A DNA stretch of 64,000 nt. Source: Crataegus laevigata (lineage: Eukaryota > Streptophyta > Magnoliopsida > Rosales > Rosaceae). The stretch spans positions 37,203,512 through 37,267,511 of the forward strand of contig OY756944.1 of assembly GCA_963580275.1 (NCBI GenBank), given 5' to 3'. The position numbers were made by a program, and so were the translations under genes. Under the pieces are notes generated by a model. That model had not been told where the DNA came from, ran no database searches, and was given only the letters and a program-made list of their open reading frames with translations. Shown here piece after piece: positions 47,543 through 59,440 of this stretch (the first letter of the stretch is position 1; each line of letters begins with the position of its first letter).

Positions 47543-48081
47543 CTGCACGATGTGTTGAATGTAACTTCAAATCCCTTCTGAAAAGTTCATATCAAATTGA
47601 CCCAATCACAAACCTAAATGTCGGGGGGGACTATATAACACGGGCAGAAACCTCAAAACAAAACATGGCAATTAAGATACAATGCCACCGTCAATATGAA
47701 ATTAAGAACAACAACCCATCAGCCAAGTTAGGCAAACTAGATAATTAGTTAGCAAACATTAACTCCGGATTTGCATTTGATCTACCTTTCAATTGACAAA
47801 TATTTTACTGTTTTCCTAACAGTATAGCTGGACACCAAACAAATCACCCACCAACTAAAATTTTCACATTTCCAAAAAAATCAAAGATTTCGAAAGCAAC
47901 CCATCAAAGAAAACGAAATCCAAAAACAACCCAAAATTACATTCAATCAAACTAACATCTCAATCCAATCCGGCAAGATCAAAAGCAGAGATCTGTTTTC
48001 CAAAAAAAAAAAATCCCACAAAGCAAAAGGCAGCAGAAGAACAATACAACACATAAAGTACGAAGCTTTAAGTAAGCTTAC
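47543..48081 (-). other. Probable 5' UTR intron of GPA1
   Basis: On the minus strand a good donor (ATCGG|gtaagc) at 48081 pairs with a good acceptor (gtgcag) at 47543, leaving a 42-nt leader before the ATG. No coding sequence lies between. The first leader exon would start to the right of 48082. Confidence 0.55.
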
Positions 48082-48423
48082 CCGATGAAAAATAAAACGA
48101 CCTTTCGTTTATGGGCTGTGGAGTTTTGCAGCGAAGCAGCAGCAACAGATTGAGCTGAATCGCAATCGCTTTTTGTATAAGTACTTTTGTGTTAAACGTG
48201 GACAATAAAATGTGTCTTTGGGTGTGTATTTAACTTAAAATTATAATAAAAACAGCGCAGAAAATTGGCTAAAATTTGAAAGCACTGAATGCTGTGGGAT
48301 TTGTATATAAATGCATGAACAGTGTTACGAGGAAGCGAAATGGGTTATGGAAGTGTTGGCCAAATCTGAAAGCAAAAAGAAAGAAAAAAGAGAGAGCGCC
48401 GAAAGCTGCAGAGCTATGTTCAC

Positions 48424-48459
48424 TCTTCTCTCTTCTCTCTTCTCTCTTCTCTCTTCTCT
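48424..48459 (-). repeat. GAGAGAA tandem repeat in the GPA1 promoter
   Basis: About five head-to-tail units of the 7-mer TTCTCTC on the plus strand (GAGAGAA on the GPA1 strand), roughly 0.9 kb upstream of the start codon and near the likely leader exon. Confidence 0.75.
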
Positions 48460-48855
48460 CACACTTCTCGGTCAAAGTTTGAAAAGGCAGGCCCCAATTA
48501 AAAATTAAATTTTGGGTTTATTATTTATAGGATTTAATTTTTCATTAGAAAAAGGATTATTCTAATTTTGGAATTTTTTGTAAAACTATATTATCTTCTT
48601 GGGGGAATAGACGGTCTGTTGACTGAGCTACTAATTTGTTTTAGATTAACAATACGTCTACTTACCAATAATACAGTTCAGTATTATTCTTTTAAGTTTC
48701 ATATTCATCTCACATATGATAATAAATGCGTAATCTGGATCGAAAAACAATATTTAGTTACGATTTATAATTAACTTATTGTCTGGTTTAGCATCGTCTG
48801 ATTTATGAATTTTTTTTTTTGAAACATAACGCCATAAAATAAATAAATAAAATAA

Positions 48856-49294
48856 GGCTAAATTGTAAGTAAAGGTCCCGGATCATACCACAATCTTAGT
48901 TTTCATCTTCGAACTCTACTAATAGTTTTTCCCGTCTTTAATTATGTCGTTTATTGCACTAGTAGTCCTTTTCTTTAACTCCGTCAACTTAAAAGTTGTA
49001 AAATAAGAACTTCATCTTAAAAAAATTTGTGACATATTCATAAAACTTTGTGTTTATAATCAGAACTATTTAAGAATTGATTGAACAATCTTAATTTAAA
49101 TTGATTTTTGTTCATTAATTAAAATACCCTCTTTACCCCTTAAATTAAAAAAAAAAGTTGATACGAGTTATTGAAAACGACCACACAAGTACAACACGGA
49201 GCATAACTGGAGAAAAAGAGCAACTATTAGCAAACTTCAGGGATCAAAACTAGAAGGAATAGTATAGTTTAAGGATCCTTGATACAGTTTAGCC
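48856..49294. mobile_element. Mutator-like MITE (GGCTAAATTGTA termini)
   Basis: The left end GGCTAAATTGTAAGTAAAGG and the right end in reverse complement GGCTAAACTGTATCAAGGAT are inverted repeats. The flanks are AT-rich near-matches (ataaaataa and aataaataa), which would fit a diverged 9-bp duplication. 439 bp, non-coding. Confidence 0.6.
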
Positions 49295-50300
49295 AATAAA
49301 TAAACAAATAAAATGTGTATATTTTAGGAGTTTGGTTTGGAGTTCGGGACAAGACTGCCGGCTGCCACCAAATGGTGGGTCATGGATTCATATGGGAATG
49401 CTTCATTGCTTCATGTGTTTGCTACTTGCTACTCCCATCCTTGTCGTCCGTAAAAAGATTTGTAACAATTATTTGCTTTTTTAGCATATTATATGCCACC
49501 CTATCCAACATCCATCATGCATGCATGGAATACAGGCGATACAACTTATTGTGTTCAACATTTTTGTTTATTATTTTTGTCCACGGGACCAGTAAAATTC
49601 GGAATCCATCAAATATCGAAAAGAGAAATATCACTAGATTAATAATTAATCAATAATAAGAACTCATTTTTGCACGACAGAAATTTAAAATAATTATGTA
49701 TTCCGCTGAAATATTATTAGTGTGGTACATCTTGATGAACGTGCATTAAAAATGAAATTGGGCTCACTGAATAATAAAGAGCGTTGAGCCCATAGTGGGG
49801 TTGGGTATAAGCCCATAAGTCCATTGGGCCTAACAAGCTGAGTTGCCTTTTGCTGGACTGCTGTACCTCTCCCTCCTTTACTGGGTACAATGGCCCTTGG
49901 GTATCAAGGAGCAAGGAGTACAAGTAAAGTAAGTCCATATGTGCAAGAAATAAAATATTTTGCGTCCAAAAAATTATATTTAGGTAATATAACATTCATT
50001 AAGGATAAATAAATAAAAAATAATCTTTGTTCAACTACACCTCTATTAAGTAAGTTATAAAATTGGTCTAGTCCTAACTTTATGACTTTATAGAGGAGGC
50101 AAAAGTTGAAATAATCACCAAGCGAGTTTTTTATTTATATAAAAAAAATTAAAAAAAGAAGCTGAAAAATCTTTACAGTTTTTAATTAAACTAAGAATGT
50201 GTGTTAAGGCAAACATATTCTTATTTGTATTTCAAGTGATATGGAGTATTGTACTTCTCCAGTTAAATAATATAACAATTTCAAATCCTCCAGGCCAAAA
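49295..50300. other. Intergenic stretch, no gene seen
   Basis: Open frames here are short and unlike any protein I know. 49750-49900 has several ttgggcc and aagccca motifs, common in plant promoters, but no gene starts nearby. Confidence 0.4.
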
Positions 50301-50308
50301 GAAAAAAT

Positions 50309-52138
50309 TCAAGAGTCGCACAAGAAACTTTTTACAATGTTGTTAAATTGAGCAGGAATTTCAACTTGGGGTACATGCGATGTGTTCTTTATCACTTCCA
50401 ATTTCGTTTTCGGTCCAAGAAGCCTGCATTGTTCAGAAAAAAAGTTAGATAATTAATCAAGAACCCTAATGTTAATTACTCGCCAGAACTGCATTAATGA
50501 TAAAAATGTTGAACTTGGTGACACATACTCCTTGAGTTCAGTTGCCATCTCTAAGGGAAAGATCTGGTCTTTCTCTCCCCACACTATCAACACCTCCTAG
50601 AAACCAAATTGCAATATTAATTAAGTAAAACTGATTTTCCAAACCCCTTAAATGAATTAATATCAAAGTACGCACAAATTAATCGAAATGTAATGTGACC
50701 TTGTTGGGAAGAGGAGATATGTTTGGTATGTCTTCTCGTCCAAGTGTGAGTCCCTTTAGAAGCTCCATCTTCTCTCTTCTCTTATCTGAGTACAATTTCT
50801 ACATTCAACACTATTAAGTTACAGGCATATTACATGTTTTCACTGTATACATGAGTGATTTATAACCGTAAATACATATCATTCTCGCTATATTATTTAT
50901 GCATGAATGCTTTTTAATCATGAATGCATGTGGATATCTTACCATGATACTCATATGCATTAACGGTCAAAACTTCATCATGCACAACTACACTAACACT
51001 AACATTTTCTCTCCTAATTGAATATACTTGTAACAAATGTTGTTGGATGTGATATGCAGTTAAGCATACAATAATTGATTACTTAATTAATACTAAAATT
51101 GTCATTAACCACTAATTAAGCATGTATCATAGATCCCATCTAATCTAATCCCACCTAACTTACGAAGATTGAAGAAAAACACGTATCTTTACGTATGGTC
51201 CACATGACACATCCAACAAAATTCATTTGCCGTCCATATTCAACAGACAACTATAATACCAAGAAAAAGAGGCGTAACGGTGACTAATTACTGTATATAA
51301 ATCTTAATTAAATTCATAATTAAACTAGTAACACTATTTAGACACGTAATATTGATGTGGATCCACATGTATTATTAAGTTTTTTGTGCAAAAATGCTAT
51401 ATTTAAGTCAATGTAAATGTGCCCGTATTGATTAGAGCATTGTGTATCATGTCTGTTTTGTGTGTCTAAATGACATTATTCATTTCTATTTACCTGTATT
51501 ATGTCGCTTAAGAAAACGTCGGGAATGATGTCGAGCCGCCGGGCCATGGCAAGGTTGAGTAACTTGTTGAGCTGAGCCGCCGTGGAAGGCAACATGAGAT
51601 CTTCAATCTTTTCCAAATTTGCCCTCTTCAAGAGCGCCTCGTGATCTCCTCTCCTCATGTTAACCCCAGAGCTGGCAATCACCACCTTCTCCACTCTCTC
51701 CGGCCACATCCTCGCCAAGTGGTACGCCACAAAGCCGCCGTAGCTCGTCCCCATCACACTAAACCTCCCCTCCCCGACCTTCTCCATCATCTTGGCGACC
51801 GAGGATGCCTGAAAGACCTCGGTTCGCTCTGGGGATGCGGTGGTGGAATTCCCGAAGAAGACAAGGTCGGGGACGTAGACGTTGAAGTGGGGGGAGAAGA
51901 ACTGGACTTGGTTCCGCCACTGCCACATGGCGGCGGGGCCAAAGCCGTGGATTAGAACGAGTGAAGGTTTTTTTGGGTTTTGGGTTTGGTTAGAAAGTTT
52001 AGGGTTGGGACCCCAGAAGTGGAGTGTGGTTTGATCATTGTCGAGTTGTAGGGTTTGCTGGGAGAGGCCGGAGCCGGCAAAGCAACGGCGGACGTAGATG
52101 GCGTATAAGGAGACGGGGCTGAGAAAGAAGGGTAACAT
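50309..52138 (-). CDS. Alpha/beta-fold hydrolase
   Basis: Four exons: 52138-51494, 50798-50700, 50596-50529 and 50423-50309, 927 nt and 308 residues. The fold signature is clear: oxyanion HGFG at about residues 64-67, nucleophile elbow GTSYGG with Ser132, the acid in VWGEKDQIFP, and the catalytic His in NTSHVPQVE. The triad is therefore complete. The first 20 residues are hydrophobic with RR after them, which could be a weak targeting or anchor sequence. The family (plant MhpC-like hydrolases) includes esterases and C-C hydrolases; the substrate cannot be read from sequence. The introns interrupt the cap and C-terminal part, and the first intron (50799-51493) is the longest. Confidence 0.85.
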
Positions 52139-52139
52139 T

Positions 52140-53780
52140 TTAGGAGTTTTTGATCATGAGAGAGAGAGAATATGAGCTTTTGCACTAATTTTGGAAATTT
52201 ATTGGTGAGAGAATAAAACAATTTTACCGTGAAGATAATGTGTGTGTATGTGTGGGTGTGGAAATTATATGTGGGGTGGTGCTTTTGGGGGGTTGGTTTA
52301 GTTGGTTCCCCTTTGTGGGTGATGGTGATGCACATATACTCTCTCGTCGGCCAACTTTCACCAAATTTTGGTGCGTCTTAATTAGTTAGGGATTTTTAAA
52401 TTTGTGTTGTGTATCAGTAGTGAATCTTGGCGTGACCCACATGATTAAATTCACACCAAAACGGCAGCTTTATCAAATTCACATCAAAGGACAATTATAC
52501 AAGATATTTTGTTGCATTTAACCCTACTATAGATACGTACACGTGAATCTTTGAAAGCATACACAAGCTCACATGTGGTTGGTCTTTAGCACCGACAGCA
52601 TGTTACAATATATATGAGCTAAACTATGTCTTTCTCCAATCTCTAGGTTTATGTGTGAGGCTATTATTAAGTTTCGGTTTATTGTATTTTATCAACTGCT
52701 TCATCGCTTAAATAGTATACATAAAACATTCTATCACATGAACTTAAGAAAGTTGACTAGTAGTGTGGTTGTTTAAATCCAAATTGATGCGTACGTGCAT
52801 TATTATCACTCGTTCGTGCATATTTTCTCGTTGCTCAACTCTGGTTGTTTGATGATTTAATGTGTCACAAACTAAGAGACATGTGTGGTTGACATATGGC
52901 AACAACCCACTGATGACTTAATTATGAGTCTCGAAACAATATGGGTTCTGTACACCTAATGCAAGCTTGAATTCGAATTTAGTGATGGAAAAAGGAAGTA
53001 GCGGAATCAAGGGATGGTTTTGACCAAATCAAAGAGAAAACCTAAACCGATATTGCACGCAAGGAACTTATACATTACTTGTTTTTCTATACAAAGATTT
53101 CAGTTATGTGTAGCTACCACGACTCAAATCGTTTATCTTTGCGGAGAGCGATTATTGATAGTGAACTTATTATGAATATTTTGTGTGTGATTAGTTTTGG
53201 ACAATAAAATCTTATGTGACTATTGAATTATGCAGGCCTGATTCTAGCATTTTCTTTGTAAAAGTGTAAGAAAATCGTTTCTTTATATCATAACTAATGA
53301 TGATTCTTGCACCTGGTTTAATAATTTATGGCTTATTATTTTCGGTCCAATTCCCTTGCACTGCATTGGATTTAATCCAGGTATAACTCATACGAAGTTG
53401 CGGTCCAAATGCTAAGTTCTAAATCATTTAATCATTAATTAAGGGGCTAATTATAGCTTGTTTGCTGTGAAATCCATAATTTTATATTATTATGTGGTTG
53501 GCGGTAGACTATGAGAGATTTTTCAGTGCGTCAAAATATGACCAGTACACCAAAAGTCATAATACAAGTGATTATAAATTTTATTTAATTTTTGTGGACC
53601 TAAACTTATGTACAAAATGTTATGGATTATGTGATGTTAGAGAGACCATTTACTTGAATCATATTTTTTAGACCACATGTGTGACAATTTCATTAAAGCC
53701 AATTTAACGGTGGGAAATGTGTCCTCATTTTTTTTGAAAAAATGGAGATCCTACCCTTAACTGCCTTGTATGTATGTATG
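52140..53780. other. Intergenic stretch, no gene seen
   Basis: 52140-52380 is the promoter side of the hydrolase gene (GT-rich on the plus strand). The rest is AT-rich without coding pattern or repeat edges I could define. Confidence 0.45.
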
Positions 53781-53850
53781 TATGTATGTCAAATTAAAAT
53801 GAGAATACGACCGGTAATATGTCAAATTAAAATGAGAAAACGACCGGTAC
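53768..53850 (+). repeat. (TGTA)n tract followed by a 33-bp tandem duplication
   Basis: Five TGTA units run into two copies of GTCAAATTAAAATGAGAA-type sequence ending cgaccggta, starting at 53788 and 53821. Confidence 0.8.
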
Positions 53851-54639
53851 ATCAAACGTCGTCAATGCACGTGTTCGATGCTCATAAACTGCCATTTCAA
53901 AAGGAGGAGGATTATCTTTCCTCTTAATCTCTCTTCCTCTTCCCTCCCCCACCTATTTAAACAGTTACACGTTAATATTTTATATTTTTTTTTATAGAGA
54001 CAATAAGACAAAAAACAATATGTGAGAGCCATTTCAAAAAGCATGCACGCGAGGAGTTTGGTAAAATTCCCACGAATTGGTATACAAGTTGCATCTGGTA
54101 GATTGATTTGTTCACCCCATTTCCTCCCTCTTGAGTCTTGACTCTGAAATCTGGTAACTTTCCAGTTTTTACCTGCTTCATCAATTAGTATCCATGGTTC
54201 GACTATGACTCCATGAGATCAGTTGCGAGGCACTCAGGCACATGCTAATTTTATTAGCCCTTTTTTTTAATAAAAAACTTCGCTCGGCATGAGAGAAATT
54301 TTATTCATTTTATTAGACTTATAGTTGACATGCATCAGATTATTAATCCATGAATTAATTCAGCAATCTCGACATGCACGAAGGTAAGTAATACTCGGCC
54401 TTTGTTTTTTTTTTATAAAAAACTTCATTTTAATTCTTAAAAAAGATGAGTTTTAGACTTTAACCTTATGTAAGATTAAAATCCAATTTTAGTCCCTAGT
54501 ACATTTAATCATATCATTTATTAGTTATATTTTGATGTTTTATTTATATTTATATTTTAATTTTAATGTATTAATTATATTTAAATTTAATTTTTATTTC
54601 ATTCATCATAATATATTTTAGTGTCTACATTTAGGCAAT

Positions 54640-54977
54640 TAATTTTTTTATAATATATATTCCAATAACAATTTTGTATGTTCTTCATTTAGATACATTA
54701 ATACATTTGAATATTTCGGTATATCCATCGATACAAACATATAGGTACATTGATTCAATATAATGCATTTCGTTAAGTACATTTTGGTACACATATTTGA
54801 GTATTGACTTTTAGGTACATTAATTCAATATATTATATTTCGGTACATACATTTTAGGTATGTATATTTTGGTACATACATTTCGGTATTGACATTTAGG
54901 TGCGTACATTTTGGTACATACATTAAGGTATTGACATTTAGGTACATTAATTCAATATAATACATTTTGGTACATAC
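54640..54977 (+). repeat. TACATTTTGGTACATACATT minisatellite, left block
   Basis: Irregular tandem units built from tacatttcggtacatac, ggtattgacatttaggtac and attaattcaatataat. The same higher-order order returns at 56040, after the LTR insertion. Confidence 0.8.
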
Positions 54978-55912
54978 TGTAGACAGTGAAATTTCGGTAA
55001 ATAAAATGTTGACCGACGGTTAAAATGTTAACGCTCATGTATTACATAAATTGTACACATAGTGTGTGATTCGACGAAAATTCAAAAAGAGTTAGAAAAG
55101 CCGTCAAACAGGACACGTGTCAACATCTGGCAGAAACGACTTATTTCATCTGATTATTTAAATCCAAAAATCAAGTTTTGGAATTCTATAAATAGGAAGC
55201 CATTCCATTCATTTTGAGGACCAATTCACAAATACATTTCTCTACTCCCAAATTGGAAGAGAATTCCCTTGAAGTTCGTTCATCGTTCTTCGAGATCAAG
55301 CCCCAACGGCCCTTGAAGAAACGCTCATCCATCTTCAAGAACAAGCCCAAAAGCCCTTGAAGATCCATTCATTGTTCATCCGATCATCCATTCTTCAAGA
55401 TCGAGCCCCGACGGCCCTTGAAGCAACATTCATCCACCTTCCAAGATCAAGCCCCGACGGCCCGTGAAGCAACACATATCCATTCTTCAAGAATCAAGCC
55501 CAAAAGCCCCTTGAAGTTCATCGTTCTTTGTTCATCGTTCATCCATCTCCCAGAACCAAGCCCCGACGACCTCTGGATCAACAAATCATCCAACTTCAGA
55601 ATCAAGCCCCAACAGCTCCTGAAGATCCATCCGTCATTCAACGTTCATCCAATTTCAAGAATCAAGCCCAAAAGGCCCCTGGAGAAGCGTTCATCCGCCA
55701 AACTTCAAGATCAAGCCCAACGGCCCTTGAAGAACAGTTTATCCAAGGAATCAAGCCCCCAACGGCCCCTTGGATCAACAGCCCATCAACGAATCCATAT
55801 CTCGCGGAGATAGAATCAGAGGAACAAATAGAGATTGTAACCCAAAATCATCAAATACAAATATTATTTTGTACACGTGTTCTTGTGTCTTCAGGAAATT
55901 TTCGTGTTTACA
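54978..55912 (+). mobile_element. LTR (solo or truncated element) with internal minisatellite
   Basis: The start TGTAGACAGTGAAATTTC and the end GAAATTTTCGTGTTTACA are near-inverted (TGTAGACA against TGTAAACA), giving a 935-bp LTR. A promoter-type TATAAATAGG lies at 55187. Downstream, to about 56030, is unmatched sequence that could be internal element DNA. No 5-bp target duplication is visible, so this may be one end of a truncated element and not a clean solo LTR. Confidence 0.65.
55255..55775 (+). repeat. About 10-unit minisatellite inside the LTR
   Basis: The core CAAGCCCCGACGGCCCTTGA recurs about ten times (near 55292, 55342, 55400, 55447, 55495, 55557, 55603, 55663, 55713 and 55753) at 40-60 bp spacing. 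In several units it is preceded by cttcaag and followed by a cttgaag half, so those units have dyad symmetry. Confidence 0.8.
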
Positions 55913-56039
55913 AAGGGTTGAATTGATAGTAAACATTAATTTCTTGGAAGTTGCATGGGTTGTGCTACGTTAACAAGCACAATTGTTAGGGGTACGACTG
56001 TTATTTAAAAAAATTATTTCTATGTTTTTGGGCTGGCAT

Positions 56040-56215
56040 TTAGGTACGTACATTTTGGTACATACATTAAGGTATTGACATTTAGGTACATTAATTCAAT
56101 ATAATACATTTTGGTACATACATTTAGGTTCATTATAATATATTTCGGTACAATCACGTAGGTACAAATATTTCAATACAAAAAAGTCAATTTTATATAT
56201 TTCGGCACAGTCATT
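56040..56215 (+). repeat. TACATTTTGGTACATACATT minisatellite, right block
   Basis: Resumes the pattern of 54640-54977, including a stretch of about 60 bp almost identical to 54900-54975. Confidence 0.8.
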
Positions 56216-56219
56216 TATC

Positions 56220-57330
56220 TACACTTATGTATTTATATATTTTTGTATCACAAATTTCTTTTAATATTTTCTCATTTATGTTCATTTATAATTAAAAAAC
56301 TAAATATGTGCATATTAATAAAATTAAAATTTAATGTGAAGAGATTAAATAAAAATACACATTAAATAACAAAAATTGAATGCAAATTTTGATAAAAGTA
56401 CATTCAAGGGATTAAATTGAATATTTAATCTTGAACTAGGTTTTTTTAAAATTTTAATCTTTTGCAATGACTAATGTTCAAAAACCCCTTTTTTTTTTGG
56501 TGAAGATGCTTGGCCATTTTCAGTTCCTGCATGTCAATGCTTATCTGTACGCATACAGTTTTTGGTTTGTTTTATATCGTTCGTCGTGCACATGAGTTTT
56601 TAGTTCGCCCAAAAGACATGTTTTAGTTCTACAGAGTATATTGACGAAATACATATTTGGTATATTTGCACTCCAGCTGGCTGAAGCTGATCTTGACCTG
56701 CTAACACCTTATTAACCAAAATATATAATTCAGCACAGCCAATTACTCACACCTACCCCACTAGAATGATAATTAAATTGATAAACAAATATAACCCCAT
56801 GTATAGGTTTTAGATTAGAGATGAAAAAAATTGAGGTTCCACCAATATAGAGACTAAGTCAACTACTTATAACCACATGTAAAATCTTTGCTTTCTCCGA
56901 TTTGGGATTAATACTCAACACGCCAAACTACTTATGGCGAAAGCCTAGCACACAAATTGGATAACGTGGAGTATGTGTGGCAGTTGAACTTTACACGCGG
57001 GACAACGGCAAATGAAGTCTTGTATGTATATATCATAGATTCCCTCTCCCTTCTTAAAGGATTTTATTTGGGTTTCGCTTGGTGCCTAGGATGCAAGCTG
57101 GGGACATGGCCCCCTATACCTGAATTCAACCCATATGTCACTAAACATGGCCATTTTATTATTGAAAAAATGACTTTTTTAAACTGTAACTTGTTTGGTG
57201 CTGATGTAGTTTGTGCGGTTGGTTCATAATTTTCTAAAAGAAGTTAGTGGTGTACAAGTCAAAGAGGTAGGCAAGTGATCATAGCCGTCCCTAACAAAAT
57301 ACGAAGATGTACAGATGGCTTGGTAGAATA
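56220..57330. other. Intergenic stretch, no gene seen
   Basis: AT-rich; a 90-codon open frame at 56957 has no recognisable domain. The right end is promoter DNA of the kinase gene. Confidence 0.45.
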
Positions 57331-57333
57331 TAT

Positions 57334-57381
57334 GCGCGCGCGCGCGCACACATATACATGCGTGTATATATAAGCAGCCTT

Positions 57382-57413
<32 letters not shown>

Positions 57414-57445
57414 TGCGTGTGTATATTTAAGCAGCCTTCACATTC
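57334..57445 (+). promoter_or_regulatory. Duplicated promoter module with (GC)n and (CA)n tracts
   Basis: A (GC)n run (57334-57347), then CATGCGTGTATATATAAGCAGCCTTCACA-type sequence in two copies (near 57357-57385 and 57412-57442), separated by a (CA)n run. Each copy contains a TATA-like stretch (tatataag, tatatttaag) followed by gcagccttcaca. The start codon lies 75 bp beyond. Confidence 0.65.
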
Positions 57446-57516
57446 ATATATATATAGCAACTTCCTCATCATTACAACAAATTAATTAATTTCCAAGTCT
57501 TTTTTTTTCTCAAGAT

Positions 57517-59372
57517 ATGACTAAAATGAAAATCCTCACATGGAAATGCATCATCCCAGGCTGTTACAAGAGCACTACAGATCCAGAGAGCCGCCTGCAG
57601 CAGCCAGTTCTTAAGCAAACCCCATCGCTGCAGCAGAGACTCTCCATCTCGGATATAAGCAATGATCTAAGCTCGACTCTCTTCGCAGACGATCTCTCCA
57701 ACCCGCTCATCAGCCTCAACCTTCACGTGTTTTCGCTTGCGGAGCTTGGAGTTGTCACGAGAAATTTTTCATGGAGTAATCTAATCGGGGAAGGTGGGTT
57801 TGGACCCGTGTTCAAAGGGTTTGTTGGTGACGAGGTTAGGCCTGGATTGAAGGCTCAGCCTGTGGCTGTCAAGCTGTTGGACTTGGATGGTTTGCAAGGC
57901 CACAAAGAATGGCTGGTTCGTTTACCGCCCTTATTTCTTTTTCTTAAGTTTATAATTAAATAAAACGAAGAGAAATAACGGAAAAATAAGGGGAGGAGAG
58001 TGTTGATAAAGGAGAAACTTAGAATGTGAAAATCACTACACTTAACGTTAACGTTTGAATTTCAAATGACCATAATGGCCTTCTTCATATAAATGGCATT
58101 GCATTTTTTCTCTCTCTTTGTTTGTAGGCAGAAATTGTATTTCTTGGGCAGCTGAGGCATCCAAATCTTGTGAAGCTGATTGGATATTGTTGTGAAGACG
58201 AGCACAGGCTCCTAGTTTATGAATACATGGCAGGAGGAAGCTTAGAAAATCAACTCTTCAGAAGTGAGTTGTTTTTCCATTTTTTCTCTATAAATTTGTG
58301 TTAATTAATCAGCAGCAAAAAGTTTGTTTAACAAGTACTCCAAAAATGCAGGTTATTCTACTCCTCTGTCGTGGTCGAAAAGAATGAAAATCGCCGTTGG
58401 GGCGGCGAAGGGCTTAGCGTTCCTCCATGAAGCAGATCACAAGCCTGTCATATTCCGAGATTTTAAGACTTCGAATATTCTGCTGGACTCTGTATGTTCT
58501 TCTTTCGGAGCTCCCTTACATCTTGCTGAAGTTATGTGATATTTTTCACTTCTTTTTTCGTGCTACATAAGTCGAAAAAGGTCCAAAACAACTAAGCAAC
58601 AATCGAACGTGACTTGATCATCATAAATAATTCGACGCAAACATTCAGGAGGCTCATTCAAAAACTGCAAAGTTGTAAGATTGAATTTTTGAATCAATTT
58701 TTTCCCCTTCCAGGATTATACAGCTAAACTTTCAGATTTCGGTTTAGCAAAGGACGGTCCCGAAGGAGAAGACACACATATAACTACACCTATAATAGGG
58801 ACACAGGGGTATGTAGCCCCTGAATACATCATGACAGGTAAGCCAATCGCGTTTAGTGCTTAATTAGTTGTTTAGATTCTCATAAGTCAAACTAATCAAG
58901 TTTAGTACGCACTTAATTGAATACAGGTTGCTTGACGACCAAGAGTGACGTCTATAGTTTTGGAGTTGTTCTGCTAGAGCTTTTGACAGGTAAACGGTGC
59001 ATTGATAATACCTGCCCCAATCGTGAACAGAAACTTGTGGAGTGGGCAAAACCTCGGTTGAAGGCTCCGAGAAAGCTCGATGGGATTATAGACCCGATGA
59101 TGGAGGGACAGTATTCGATCCGAGGGGCTCGAAAGGCGGCTGCATTGGCTTACAGTTGCTTGAGCCACAATCCAAAGCAAAGGCCTAGGATGAGTGATGT
59201 GGTTGTGATCTTAGAAGGTCTTCAAGACTTCGACGAAGGGTTAGTTGTTAGGCCATTTGTTTATGTAGCACCAAATGAGGAGGATAGTAATAGTAGCATC
59301 AAAAGCATGATAACAAGTGAGGCAAAAATTAGGGCAAATAAAAGTATGTTCAGAAGTATAAATATGTACTGA
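57517..59372 (+). CDS. Receptor-like cytoplasmic kinase, class VII (RIPK/ARSK1-like)
   Basis: Five exons: 57517-57915, 58128-58263, 58352-58491, 58714-58837 and 58927-59372, 1245 nt and 414 residues. There is no signal peptide or membrane helix. Cys11 and Cys16 near the N-terminus could be acylated, but Gly2 is absent, so N-myristoylation is unlikely. The kinase has GEGGFGPVFKG (residues 91-101), VAVKLL (Lys119), FRDFKTSNILL (catalytic loop, FRD where the class usually has YRD), DFGLAKDGPEG and GTQGYVAPEY. The insert RPGLKAQPVAVK is typical of class VII. These kinases act downstream of pattern-recognition receptors and in root development. Its place two genes from GPA1 supports ARSK1 (At2g26290) as the closest counterpart, from memory; RIPK is the alternative. 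Confidence 0.88.
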
Positions 59373-59440
59373 AGTCACTTGTTAAAAATATGAAGAAAAA
59401 AAAATTATGCACACGTGTCAAACTGTGATTTGTAATAACA

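Noticed and set aside
51641..51955. Plus-strand frame over the hydrolase first exon
   Set aside because: Antisense shadow of the alpha/beta hydrolase exon; no independent features.
55418..55926. Open frames of 131-132 codons across the minisatellite
   Set aside because: They stay open because the repeat unit lacks stops in those frames; the sequence is LTR repeat, not a gene.
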